DNA from: Gammaproteobacteria bacterium
GTDB taxonomy: Bacteria > Pseudomonadota > Gammaproteobacteria > Thiohalomonadales > Thiohalomonadaceae
Length of the DNA: 64,000 bases
Reading direction: 5' to 3'
Assembly: GCA_024709225.1 (NCBI GenBank)
Contig: JANJXC010000111.1
Span: 1 to 64,000, forward strand
Made by a program: the position numbers and the translations under genes. Under the pieces are notes generated by a model, which had not been told where the DNA came from, searched no databases, and saw only the letters and a program-made list of their open reading frames with translations. Shown one piece after another: positions 1-9,953 of the stretch. Position 1 is the first letter of the stretch, and every line of letters starts with the position of its first letter.

Positions 1-168
1 GGCTTCACCCCGCGCGGCGCCAAGGTTGCCAACGTCCCCGAGAAGGGCCGTCCCGCCGCCGCCGCCAAGACCGCCGCCGTGGCCACCGATTTCGGCGGCG
101 ACGACTACGACGAAGAGGCCTTCGTCGACGATGCCGGCGATGACGAGGATGAGGGCAGCGACGAATAA
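1..168 (+). CDS. C-terminal fragment of a protein with an acidic tail, function unknown
   Basis: The first reading frame is open from the window edge to a TAA at 166-168, giving 55 residues with no start in view. It begins with a basic, Ala/Pro-rich stretch and ends in a strongly acidic tail dominated by Asp and Glu. Such tails occur on nucleic-acid-binding proteins and chaperones, but nothing here identifies a family. The gene converges on the minus-strand methyltransferase, leaving about 50 bases between stops. High-GC codon use and a clean stop support real coding. Confidence 0.5.
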   Translation, partial: GFTPRGAKVANVPEKGRPAAAAKTAAVATDFGGDDYDEEAFVDDAGDDEDEGSDE

Positions 169-219
169 GCCGCGCCTCGCGCCCCGTCACCGGCATGGTG
201 CGGGGCGCACGTCATCCCG

Positions 220-1338
220 TTAAGCCGGTTGCACGACGATAAAGCGCGCAAACGTCCTTACCTCCACGACCTCCTGCAGCACAAATCCCGCACTGTCGAA
301 CAATGTGCTCCACTCGGACAGGGTACGTTCGCGTCCCGCCGTTCCGATCAGCATCTGCATGTCGAAGCCGGCCAATGTCGCATCGCTGCCGACGCGCTGC
401 AGCACGGCCTCCACCAGCACCACGCCCGGCCGCAGATCACCGACGGACCGCCGCAGGTTCTGCAATACCCGACGCGCCATGTCGTCACTCATGCCATGGA
501 ACACGGCCATGAACAGATAAACATCATGCTCCGACTGCGGCGGCGGGATCTGCTCCAGCATGTCGCCACTCGCAAATTCCATACGCGCCAGCACGGCAGC
601 ATCGACCTTGCCCCGCCAGGCCTCACGTGCCGTGGCAATGACCTGGGGCCGATCGAACACCAGGGCACGCATGTGCGGATGTGCCTGCAGAATCGCCAGC
701 GCCTTGGCCCCCATTGAGCCGCCCACATCGATGACGCGATCAAAACGACTCCAGTCAAAGTCCTGCAGATAATCGTCGCCTGTCAGCGCCTCCACCGCAT
801 CCATGGCGTGGGCGAATAGTTCTTCGAAGGCGGCATCGCGTGTCATGTAATCGAACAGTTCCGCACCATGCACACGCACGAAGGGCGTTTCTCCCGAGCG
901 CACACACAACTCCAGCGAGTCCAGCCACGGCGCGGTCATCTGCGGCGAGTTGTGCATCAGGATCATCGCGCGCAGGCTGTGCGGATGCGCCTCGCTCAGG
1001 TAGTGCGAAATGGCTGAATTCCTGAAGGTGCGCGGCGCCGTCTCGCGGAACACACCGTTGGCGGCGAGCATGCGCAGCAGGCGATAAAGATGGCCTTCGT
1101 GCAGACCAAGTTCCGCCGCCAATGTACCGGCTGATTTTTCCGCATCACCCAAGGCATCGGCGAGCTGCAGGCGCGCCGCCACGTATAACGCACGCGACAA
1201 CCAGAAGGCCGAGCCCATCTGCAGCAGCCGAAAGGGCGGCGGAGCCACGCGGTTGGGCAGAGCGGCGATACCATTGGCCAGCCGCAGCAGCCATTGATAC
1301 AGCCATACCCGGACGCGGTTCCTTTGCAGCGTTGTCAT
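220..1338 (-). CDS. SAM-dependent O-methyltransferase, caffeate OMT/CrtF-like family (Methyltransf_2)
   Basis: This 372-residue protein has the two-part build of the family. An N-terminal winged-helix dimerisation domain lies at about 50-115, and a Rossmann methyltransferase domain carries the SAM motif VIDVGGSMGAKAL near residues 202-214. A conserved His/Asp stretch (AVFHGMSDD) follows. Family members methylate hydroxyl groups on small molecules such as phenolics, polyketides or carotenoid precursors. The substrate cannot be read from sequence. I chose the ATG at 1338 because GGAGG lies five bases upstream; an in-frame GTG two codons earlier overlaps that site. It lies 20 bases downstream of the TetR gene on the same strand and is probably co-transcribed with it. 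Confidence 0.85.
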   Translation of the reverse strand: MTTLQRNRVRVWLYQWLLRLANGIAALPNRVAPPPFRLLQMGSAFWLSRALYVAARLQLADALGDAEKSAGTLAAELGLHEGHLYRLLRMLAANGVFRETAPRTFRNSAISHYLSEAHPHSLRAMILMHNSPQMTAPWLDSLELCVRSGETPFVRVHGAELFDYMTRDAAFEELFAHAMDAVEALTGDDYLQDFDWSRFDRVIDVGGSMGAKALAILQAHPHMRALVFDRPQVIATAREAWRGKVDAAVLARMEFASGDMLEQIPPPQSEHDVYLFMAVFHGMSDDMARRVLQNLRRSVGDLRPGVVLVEAVLQRVGSDATLAGFDMQMLIGTAGRERTLSEWSTLFDSAGFVLQEVVEVRTFARFIVVQPA

Positions 1339-1358
1339 GTCCACCTCCCTTGCATGTA

Positions 1359-1964
1359 CTAGGTTGCCGCCAGACCGGCAGTAAACAGCCGGCCGTTGAA
1401 GTCGGCCAGGGCATCGAGAAACGCATCATCCATGGCACGATCCATCTGCTCCTCGAACACCTCCTTCAGCAGCATCGGCATCATCGCCAGGCTGACAAAG
1501 GCGATGCGCACGATATCCGGATCGAGTACCGCCGCCACCTGCCCCGTCTGGTGCAAGGCAGCGACCTTCTGCCGCCCCTTGCTGCGCCCGCGCTCCAGCA
1601 GTTGCAGGATGAAGCGGCGCCCCGGTCCCTGGTTGAGCGCCAGCACCTTGAGGATCAGTACGGGAAAGCGCGGGTTGTCGCGCATGGTGCGGTAATAGAT
1701 CTGAAAGTACTCGGCGAAACCACCGGTAGACGAAAGCAGCTCACCATCCAGCACCTCCAGCAGGGGCTGCAGGGTGTGGCGAATCATCTCCTCGTACAGC
1801 CCCGCCTTGCTGCCGAAGTAGTAGCGGATCATCGAGACGTTAGTCGCCGCCGCGGCGGCGATCTGCCGCGTCGTGACCTTGTGGTAGTCATCACGCAGGA
1901 AACAGTCCAGGGCCGCGGCCATCAGCCGCTCCGGTACGGATACAACGGTTACGCTCTCGCTCAT
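1359..1964 (-). CDS. TetR-family transcriptional regulator
   Basis: The 201-residue protein has a typical N-terminal TetR helix-turn-helix: TTRQIAAAAATNVSMIRYYF, followed by GSKAGLYEEMI. An all-helical ligand-binding and dimerisation domain follows. The open frame extends 22 codons further upstream, but the ATG at 1964 has a strong GGAGG at the right distance, so I start there. It precedes the O-methyltransferase gene, so the likely role is repression of this two-gene unit, relieved by an unknown small ligand. No clear operator palindrome was found in the 100 bases upstream. Confidence 0.88.
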   Translation of the reverse strand: MSESVTVVSVPERLMAAALDCFLRDDYHKVTTRQIAAAAATNVSMIRYYFGSKAGLYEEMIRHTLQPLLEVLDGELLSSTGGFAEYFQIYYRTMRDNPRFPVLILKVLALNQGPGRRFILQLLERGRSKGRQKVAALHQTGQVAAVLDPDIVRIAFVSLAMMPMLLKEVFEEQMDRAMDDAFLDALADFNGRLFTAGLAAT

Positions 1965-2068
1965 GGCAACCTCCGGTGCATGCCCACAGGTTAGCAGGGA
2001 GGTGGTGGTAGGCGCAGGATGCGCCGTCAATCAAAACAACGTGAGTGATTGAATGACCTGATGGCCAT

Positions 2069-2101
2069 AAAAAACGCCCGCCCCGCATGACGGGGAGGGC
2101 G
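2069..2101 (-). terminator. Rho-independent terminator of thiC
   Basis: Read on the minus strand, a GC-rich hairpin (CGCCCTCCCCG, loop TCAT, CGGGGCGGGCG) is followed by six T. It starts 28 bases past the thiC stop and separates thiC from the TetR unit. Confidence 0.9.
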
Positions 2102-2128
2102 TCGATTGCTATCCCGGCTGAGGTGCGC

Positions 2129-4115
<1,987 letters not shown>

Positions 4116-4129
4116 AGCAGTAGCGTGCA

Positions 4130-4158
4130 AACATATCGGATTGGTGTCCGAGTTGCAA
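4130..4158 (-). promoter_or_regulatory. Candidate sigma-70 promoter of thiC
   Basis: The minus strand shows TTGCAA (4158-4153), a 17-base spacer, then TATGTT (4135-4130). Transcription would begin just upstream of the TPP aptamer. Judged by eye only. Confidence 0.5.
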
Positions 4159-4167
4159 GGTAAGTCT

Positions 4168-4195
4168 TTGCCTTGCTTGAAATATTCGCTATAAA
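4168..4195 (+). promoter_or_regulatory. Candidate sigma-70 promoter for the PCMT-like/TolC operon
   Basis: TTGCCT at 4168-4173, a 16-base spacer and TATAAA at 4190-4195 point towards the gene at 4308. It lies back to back with the thiC promoter. Confidence 0.45.
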
Positions 4196-4307
4196 ACGTA
4201 GTGTTACTGGTCCGCCTGTGGCTTGTTCGCCGCAGAGGAAAGGCGTAACCTTCGGCTGACCAATCGGTCAGTCGCTTCTCCCACAAGAAAAACCCCGAGG
4301 AATCAGC

Positions 4308-4970
4308 ATGGTCGACATGAATCTGGAACAGGCCCGCCACAATATGATCGAGCAGCAGATCCGCCCGTGGGAGGTGATGGACGACCAGGTGCTCGATCTC
4401 ATGCGGCGTACGCCGCGCGAGGACTTCGTGCCGCCGCAGTACCGCAACCTGGCCTTCACCGACATGATGGTCCCGCTCGGCCACGGCCAGGCGATGATGC
4501 CGCCGCGGCTGGAGGCGCGCATGCTGCAGGCGCTGGCCGTGCAGCCGGATGAGAGCGTGCTGGAGATCGGTACCGGCAGCGGCTACGTCACCGCCCTGCT
4601 GGCGCAGCTGGCACGTCATGTCTACAGCGTGGAGATCGTGCCGGAACTGAAGCAGGCGGCGGAACAACGCCTGGCGGCACGCGGTCTCACCAACGTCACC
4701 CTGGATGAGGGCGATGCCGCCGCGGGCTGGCCGCGGCGCGGCAGCTACGATGCCATCGCCGTTACCGGTTCACTGCCGATGCTCGTGCCGGAGCTGGCGC
4801 AGGAACTCAATGTCGGCGGGCGTCTGTTCGTGGTTGTGGGCGAGGCGCCGGCCATGACAGCGCTGCTGATTACCCGCCTGGGTAAGGATGAATGGGCGCA
4901 GGAAGACCTGTTCGAAACGGTACTGCCACCGCTGCAAAACGCCGCGCAGCCGCAACGTTTCATGTTCTGA
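4308..4970 (+). CDS. PCMT-family methyltransferase lacking the usual catalytic Thr-Ile-Ser
   Basis: The 220-residue protein has the protein-L-isoaspartate O-methyltransferase fold, with SAM motif VLEIGTGSGYVTALLA around residues 84-99. Canonical enzymes carry GQTIS just before it, where Thr/Ser take part in catalysis. Here that stretch reads LGHGQAMMPP, so the Thr and Ser are Ala and Met. This is probably a paralogue with another or no methyl acceptor, rather than the Pcm repair enzyme. ATG 4308 follows GAGGA. It lies 66 bases upstream of a TolC-family gene, suggesting a link to envelope or secretion function. Automatic annotation would probably call it pcm. Confidence 0.85.
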   Translation: MVDMNLEQARHNMIEQQIRPWEVMDDQVLDLMRRTPREDFVPPQYRNLAFTDMMVPLGHGQAMMPPRLEARMLQALAVQPDESVLEIGTGSGYVTALLAQLARHVYSVEIVPELKQAAEQRLAARGLTNVTLDEGDAAAGWPRRGSYDAIAVTGSLPMLVPELAQELNVGGRLFVVVGEAPAMTALLITRLGKDEWAQEDLFETVLPPLQNAAQPQRFMF

Positions 4971-5036
4971 CTTGATCCGGCGATGCCGGAGCCTCATCAT
5001 CAGCAATTACTAATATACCCCGTTGTGAGGGATACC

Positions 5037-6347
5037 ATGTCCAATTCTGTCGCAAGAATAGTCGCCCTGGCCCTGCTGATAGGCACCGCCGCCGCCCAGG
5101 GCGAAGACCTGCGCGATGTCTATCGCCTGGCCCAGGAGAGCGACCCACAGCTGCGCGCCGCCGAGGCCGGCCACCGCGCCGCCCTGGAGGCCCGCCCGCA
5201 GAGCCGTGCCGCCCTGTTGCCCAACATCAATTTCACCGCGCAGACCCAGCGCAACCAGTTCGAATACGACACCCCGGTCCTGCCGGACAACGAGTACAAC
5301 TCGTCGAGCTACTCCCTGAGCCTGCGCCAGGCGCTGTACCACCATGACTACTATGTACAGCTGCGCCAGGCCGACGCCGGCATTGCCCAGGCCGACGCCC
5401 AGTATGGCAGCGCCCGCCAGGCCCTCATCGTGCGCGTGGCCGAGACCTACTTCAACGTGCTCGCCGCCGAGGACAACCTGCGCTTTGCCCAGGCGGAAAA
5501 GACCGCCATCGCGCAGCAGCTGCGCCAGACCCAGCAGCGCTTCGAGGTGGGCCTGTCCGCCATTACCGACGTGCACGAGGCACAGGCCGGCTACGATGCC
5601 GCCGTGGCCCAGGAGATCGTGGCGCAAAACCTGCTGGAGAATACCCGCGAGGTGCTGCGCGAGATCACCGGTCGCGAGCACACCACGCTGGCGCCGCTGG
5701 CCGGCGAAATTCCGCTGCAGAGCCCCGACCCGGCCAGCATCGACAAGTGGGAAGAGACCGCCCTGCAGCAGAACCTGCAGCTGCTCGCCGCCGAGGCCGC
5801 CACCCATGTGGCACGTGAGGAGATGAAGCGCCGCGAGGCCGGCCACTACCCGACGCTGGACCTGTTCGCCAGCCACAACTGGTCCGATACCAGCAAGTCC
5901 AACCTGTCCGGCAGCGAATACAACAGCAACATCATCGGCGTGCAGCTCAACGTGCCGCTGTATGCCGGCGGCGGCGTGAGCGCCACCGCGCGCCAGGCCA
6001 CCCATCTCTACACCCAGGCGCAGGAAGGGCTGGAGCAGACCCGCCGCGCCACCGTGCGCCAGACCCGCGACGCCTATCTGGGCGTCACCGCCGGCATGAG
6101 CACGGTGCAGGCCCGCCGCCAGGCGCAGTCCTCCGCCCGCACCGCCCTGCAGGCAACCCAGGCCGGTTTCGACGTCGGTACCCGCACCGCCGTGGAAGTG
6201 CTCAACTCGCAGCGTGAGCTGTTCCGGGCCCAGCGCGACTACGCCCGCGCCCGTTATGACTACGCCATCTCCACCCTGCGCCTGAAGCAGGCCGCCGGTA
6301 TCCTCACCGAGGCCGATCTCGACCACCTCAACAGCTGGCTGCAGTGA
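5037..6347 (+). CDS. TolC-family outer membrane efflux/secretion protein
   Basis: The open frame starts at 4983, but the ATG at 5037 follows GTGAGGG and begins a signal peptide (SVARIVALALLIGTAAAQ), so it is the likely start (436 residues). The mature part shows the two OEP repeats: long Gln/Ala-rich helices, the LYHHDYYVQLRQADAGIAQA region, VAETYFNVLAAEDNL, a second LNVPLYAGGGV strand and TRDAYLGV. Trimers form an outer-membrane barrel and periplasmic tunnel serving type I secretion or RND pumps. No partner pump or membrane-fusion gene is adjacent, so the system served is unknown; TolC itself is plausible. Confidence 0.92.
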   Translation: MSNSVARIVALALLIGTAAAQGEDLRDVYRLAQESDPQLRAAEAGHRAALEARPQSRAALLPNINFTAQTQRNQFEYDTPVLPDNEYNSSSYSLSLRQALYHHDYYVQLRQADAGIAQADAQYGSARQALIVRVAETYFNVLAAEDNLRFAQAEKTAIAQQLRQTQQRFEVGLSAITDVHEAQAGYDAAVAQEIVAQNLLENTREVLREITGREHTTLAPLAGEIPLQSPDPASIDKWEETALQQNLQLLAAEAATHVAREEMKRREAGHYPTLDLFASHNWSDTSKSNLSGSEYNSNIIGVQLNVPLYAGGGVSATARQATHLYTQAQEGLEQTRRATVRQTRDAYLGVTAGMSTVQARRQAQSSARTALQATQAGFDVGTRTAVEVLNSQRELFRAQRDYARARYDYAISTLRLKQAAGILTEADLDHLNSWLQ

Positions 6348-6919
6348 TGGGCACGTCCAACGCGCTGCTCTGCGCCGCAGAATCCAGCCAGCTGGTCGTC
6401 ATCGACGTGCAGGTGCGCCTCACCGCGGCAATGCCGCCCGAGGCGCGCGAGCAGGTGATCCGCAACACCGGCATCCTGTTGCAGGCCGCACGCCTGCTTG
6501 AGCTGCCGGTGATCGCCACCGAACAATATCCCAAGGGTCTCGGCGTCACCGAGGCGGCGCTGACCCAGCACTTCCCCGACAATCTCGACGTGGTGTGCAA
6601 GACCTGCTTCGCCTCCAGCGGCGCCGCCGGTTTCAACGCCGCCCTCGATGCCCACCAGGGCCGCCATCAGGCGATCCTCACCGGCATGGAGGCCCACGTC
6701 TGCGTGCTGCAATCGGCCATGGAGTTGCTCGGCCGCGGCTACCAGGTCTTCGTGGTGGAAGACGCCGTCAGCTCGCGCAACGAGGCCCACCGGCAGAACG
6801 CCATGGCGCGCCTGCGCCAGGCCGGCGCCATCGTCACCAACACCGAGTCGGTGCTGTTCGAGTGGCTGCGCGATGCCAGTCATCCGCATTTCAAGGCTGT
6901 GACGGCGCTGATAAAATAA
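6347..6919 (+). CDS. Isochorismatase-family cysteine hydrolase
   Basis: This 190-residue protein has the family's catalytic triad: Asp in VVIDVQVRL, Lys in VCKTCFASS and the nucleophile Cys in GMEAHVCVLQ. The ATEQYPKGLG loop is also typical. Relatives hydrolyse isochorismate, nicotinamide, carbamoyl groups or other small amides; the substrate cannot be inferred. ATG 6347 overlaps the TolC-family stop by one base (TGATG), so the two are translationally coupled. A GTG one codon earlier is an alternative start. Confidence 0.88.
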   Translation: MGTSNALLCAAESSQLVVIDVQVRLTAAMPPEAREQVIRNTGILLQAARLLELPVIATEQYPKGLGVTEAALTQHFPDNLDVVCKTCFASSGAAGFNAALDAHQGRHQAILTGMEAHVCVLQSAMELLGRGYQVFVVEDAVSSRNEAHRQNAMARLRQAGAIVTNTESVLFEWLRDASHPHFKAVTALIK

Positions 6920-6935
6920 GCCAGATTCCAGAGGA

Positions 6936-7030
6936 AGTGTGCGCGGTGCGCACCGTTTTTGAACTCAAAATCAGCACGAGCGCAGCGCGTACATTCCCTT
7001 GTATCTTGTCACTTGTATCTCGTATCTCTG
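6936..7030. repeat. Interspersed repeat, family D (copy 1)
   Basis: Positions 6971-7030 match 62051-62110 at about 57 of 60 bases. The shared core runs from CAGCACGAGCGCAGCGCG through TTCCCTTGTATCTTGTCAC to a terminal TATCTCTG. The outer part is built of GTATCTTG-like units. The preceding GTGCGCGGTGCGCAC resembles family G. Both copies lie beside an HHE hemerythrin gene. Confidence 0.8.
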
Positions 7031-7063
7031 ATAGACATCCCTGCGCTAATATTCACGGCAATC

Positions 7064-7594
7064 ATGACCCACTCCCCGTTCCCCGAAGCCGCCCCTGATT
7101 TCACTGACCCGCTGGGCCTGCTACGCGCCTGCCATGAGCGCATCGTGCAGCATTGCGCCACCCTGGAGCGCCTGGTCGAGCATTTGCGCGCCCACGGCGT
7201 CGATGCCGAGGCACGCAGCGCCGCCGGCAAGATCCACCACTATTTCAGCACTGCCGGCCAGCACCATCACCAGGACGAGGAGGAGGACCTGTTTCCCCGC
7301 CTGGCGCGCCAGTCGCTGAAGCTGGCCGACCTGGTGCACCGCCTGCGCCAGGACCACGCCCGCATGGATGCCCTGTGGCAACAGTTGGCACCGCTGCTCG
7401 CCGCGCCCGGCCGCATCGATGACCTCGACGCCTTCGCCGCACAGGTCACAGAATTTGCCTCCCTCCAGCGCAGCCACGTCGCCCGCGAGAATGAAGACCT
7501 GCTGGAAATGGCGCGCCACATCCTGAGCAGCGACGAGATGAAGAAGCTGGGCAAGCGGATGGCCGAGCGCCGCGGGCGCAGCGCCCCGTTCTGA
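7064..7594 (+). CDS. Hemerythrin HHE domain protein
   Basis: The 176-residue protein is a helical bundle with the His/Glu ligand pattern of HHE cation-binding domains: ACHERIVQHC, then HHYFSTAGQHHHQDEEEDLF, then LRQDHARMD and RSHVARENEDLLEMA. These residues would hold a non-haem di-iron site. HHE proteins bind O2 or sense or buffer NO, and some repair iron-sulfur clusters. ATG 7064 is chosen because upstream codons fall inside the family D repeat. The gene stands alone, 39 bases before the lipid A acyltransferase gene. A second HHE gene (62138) has the same repeat next to it. Confidence 0.88.
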   Translation: MTHSPFPEAAPDFTDPLGLLRACHERIVQHCATLERLVEHLRAHGVDAEARSAAGKIHHYFSTAGQHHHQDEEEDLFPRLARQSLKLADLVHRLRQDHARMDALWQQLAPLLAAPGRIDDLDAFAAQVTEFASLQRSHVARENEDLLEMARHILSSDEMKKLGKRMAERRGRSAPF

Positions 7595-7633
7595 CGGCGG
7601 CCTGTCGTGGCATAATGCCGCCAGGCCATCCGC

Positions 7634-8560
7634 ATGAACGACTCCCCGCCCCCCCTGTACAGATTCCTTGCCCCACGCCACTGGCCGATGTGGACCGGGC
7701 TGGCCTTTCTACGCCTGTGTGCCCTGCTGCCCTATCCGCTGCTGCTGCTGCTCGGCAACAGCCTCGGCCTGTTGATGTACGCACTGGTACCCTCGCGCCG
7801 GCGTATTGCCGCCACCAATCTGCGTCTGTGCTTCCCGGAACAGGACGACGCGGCGCGCGCCGCCCTGGTGCGCGCCACCTTCCGCTCGGCCGGCATGGCG
7901 GTGATGGAAAACGCGCTGTCCTGGTGGGGCAGCGAGCGCCGCCTGCGGCGGCTGCATCGCATCGAGGGGCTGGAATACCTGCAGGCGGCCAGGGCGCAGG
8001 GGCGCGGCGTGATCCTGCTCGGCAGCCACTACACCACCCTGGAGATCAGCGGCCGCTTCCTCGCCCTGCACACCGATGGACTGCAACCCATCTACAAGCG
8101 CGCCCACAATCCGCTGTACGAGGCGATGATGGTGCGCATGCGCAAGAGGCTGTTCGACGACCTGCTGCAAAGCACCGACATGCGCACCATCGTGCGCAAC
8201 GTGAAGGCGGGCAAGACCGTGTGGTACGCGCCGGATCAGGACTTCGGCCGCGAGCGTTCGGTATTCGCACCGTTCTTCGGCGTACCCACCGCCACACTCA
8301 CCACCACCGCCCGCCTGGCCCGACTCACGGGAGCACCGGTGCTCCCCTTCGTCTCGCAGCGGCTGCCGGGCCTGCAGGGCTATCGCATCGCCCTGCTGCC
8401 GGCGCTGGAGGATTTCCCCAGCTGCGATGACCTGCGCGATGCCACCCGCACCAACGCCCTGCTCGAACAGCAGGTGCGCACCATGCCGGAGCAGTATCTG
8501 TGGATCCATCGCCGCTTCAAGACGCGACCGGAAGGCGCACCGGACCTGTATCGACGCTGA
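7634..8560 (+). CDS. Lipid A late acyltransferase, LpxL/HtrB family
   Basis: These inner-membrane enzymes transfer a fatty acyl chain to Kdo-lipid A. The 308-residue protein has an N-terminal hydrophobic anchor (about 30-50) and the catalytic HX4E motif in GSHYTTLEISGRFL. It also has the YKRAHNPLYEAMM and APDQDFGRERSVFAPFFG blocks typical of LpxL/LpxM, and the C-terminal PEQYLWIHRRFK. Lauroyl versus myristoyl specificity cannot be read. It is followed after two bases by waaA, forming a lipid A/Kdo operon. Confidence 0.93.
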   Translation: MNDSPPPLYRFLAPRHWPMWTGLAFLRLCALLPYPLLLLLGNSLGLLMYALVPSRRRIAATNLRLCFPEQDDAARAALVRATFRSAGMAVMENALSWWGSERRLRRLHRIEGLEYLQAARAQGRGVILLGSHYTTLEISGRFLALHTDGLQPIYKRAHNPLYEAMMVRMRKRLFDDLLQSTDMRTIVRNVKAGKTVWYAPDQDFGRERSVFAPFFGVPTATLTTTARLARLTGAPVLPFVSQRLPGLQGYRIALLPALEDFPSCDDLRDATRTNALLEQQVRTMPEQYLWIHRRFKTRPEGAPDLYRR

Positions 8561-8562
8561 CC

Positions 8563-9807
8563 ATGGCCGCCACCCCGCTCACCCGCTATCGCCTGCTGTT
8601 CGCGCTGCTCACGCCGCTGCTACTCGGCTACACGCTGTGGCAGGCGCTGCGGGAAAAGTCATGGCGCTATCTGCGCGAGCGGTGCGGCATCTATCGCGGC
8701 GCGGCAGCGGCAGCGCCGCTATGGCTGCATGCCGCCTCGGTGGGCGAGGTCAACGCCGCCCTGCCGCTCATCGCTGCACTGCGCGCACGTCAGCCGCAGC
8801 AGCCGCTGCTGCTCACCACCACCACCATCAGCAGCGCCCGTCTGGCGGCACGCGCACTGCCCGCCGACGTGCCGCACGTTTTTCTGCCGCTGGACTGGCG
8901 CAGTGCAGTACAGCGCTTTCTTGCGCACTACCGGCCGCGCTGCGCCCTGATCATGGAAACCGAGTTGTGGCCCAATCTGTTCGCCGCCTGCGCCGCACAC
9001 GGCATCCCGCTCATCATCGTCAACGGCCGCCTGTCCCTGCGCACCCGCAATGCACCCGCCTGGCTGCGCCGCCAGTATCGCGAGGCACTGCAACAAGTGA
9101 CGGCCGTGCTGGCGCGCTCCGACGCGGACAAGGCCGGCTTCATCGCGCTGGGGGCGCCGGCCGAGCGTGTACGGACGGTGGGCAACATCAAGTTCAGTGC
9201 CGACACACAGAAGGCGGCGGTGAGCGTATCGCTGCCACGCCCCTACGTGCTGGCCGCCTCCACCCGCGACGGCGAAGAGGCGCTGCTGCTGCGCGCCTGG
9301 CAACAGGCAGAACACGGCCGGCGCCTGCTGATCATCGTGCCGCGCCACCCCCGGCGTCTGCCGGAGATCCTGCGCGACCTGGCGCTGCCCGACGCACACG
9401 TCGCCGTGCGCAGCCGCCAGCAGGACATCACCCCGGATACCCGTATCTACATCGCCGACACCTTCGGTGAGCTGACCGGCTTCATGGCAGGGGCGGAGCT
9501 GGTATTCATGGGCGGCTCACTGGTGCCCAAGGGCGGACAGAATGTGCTGGAGGCGGCCCATCTCGGCAAGGCGCTGGTGTTCGGCCCGCATATGGAAAAT
9601 TTTGCCGATGAAGCCAGACTGCTGCTGGAGCATGACGGTGCCGTGCAGGTGCCGGATGCAGACGCGCTGGGACAGGCATTCAGCGCCCTGCTGGCACAGC
9701 CGGAACGCCGTGCCGCACTGGGCGCCGCCGCGCAACAACTGGTGGAACGGCGCCGCGATATGGCGCAGCGCTATGCAGTGGCGCTGGAGGAGTGGTGCGA
9801 GGCCTGA
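8563..9807 (+). CDS. waaA: 3-deoxy-D-manno-octulosonic acid transferase WaaA (KdtA)
   Basis: WaaA adds Kdo from CMP-Kdo to lipid IVA at the inner membrane. The 414-residue protein has an N-terminal membrane anchor. The catalytic Glu lies in LHAASVGEVNA, and the C-terminal GT30 blocks ADTFGELTGFMAGAELVFMG and GGQNVLEAAHLGK are present. ATG 8563 lies two bases after the acyltransferase stop; the longer in-frame extension lies inside that gene. Because a Kdo kinase follows (convergent, 9954-10664), WaaA here may add a single Kdo, as in Haemophilus. That is inference. Confidence 0.96.
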   Translation: MAATPLTRYRLLFALLTPLLLGYTLWQALREKSWRYLRERCGIYRGAAAAAPLWLHAASVGEVNAALPLIAALRARQPQQPLLLTTTTISSARLAARALPADVPHVFLPLDWRSAVQRFLAHYRPRCALIMETELWPNLFAACAAHGIPLIIVNGRLSLRTRNAPAWLRRQYREALQQVTAVLARSDADKAGFIALGAPAERVRTVGNIKFSADTQKAAVSVSLPRPYVLAASTRDGEEALLLRAWQQAEHGRRLLIIVPRHPRRLPEILRDLALPDAHVAVRSRQQDITPDTRIYIADTFGELTGFMAGAELVFMGGSLVPKGGQNVLEAAHLGKALVFGPHMENFADEARLLLEHDGAVQVPDADALGQAFSALLAQPERRAALGAAAQQLVERRRDMAQRYAVALEEWCEA

Positions 9808-9842
9808 GCCGGCGTTAACCACGTATTCCGGCCATGGCTACC

Positions 9843-9912
9843 GTAGGAGCGAATCGTATTCGCGACAGGTGAGCCTCGCCACGCCGGAATCGCGAATACG
9901 ATGCGCTCCTAC
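9843..9912. repeat. Inverted repeat, family A (copy 1)
   Basis: Two 23-base arms, 9843-9865 and 9890-9912, are inverted copies with one mismatch around a 24-base loop. The arm begins GTAGGAGCGAATCG and ends TATTCGCGA, and its inner half is itself palindromic. It sits between the convergent ends of waaA and kdkA. Confidence 0.9.
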
Positions 9913-9953
9913 ATTTGCGCGTCTCTGCGTTGAAGGCCTTTGGCGTTTGACGT

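Noticed and set aside
4983-5036. N-terminal extension of the TolC-family protein from 4983
   Set aside because: The extension would bury the signal peptide; the ATG at 5037 has a good ribosome-binding site and begins the signal sequence.
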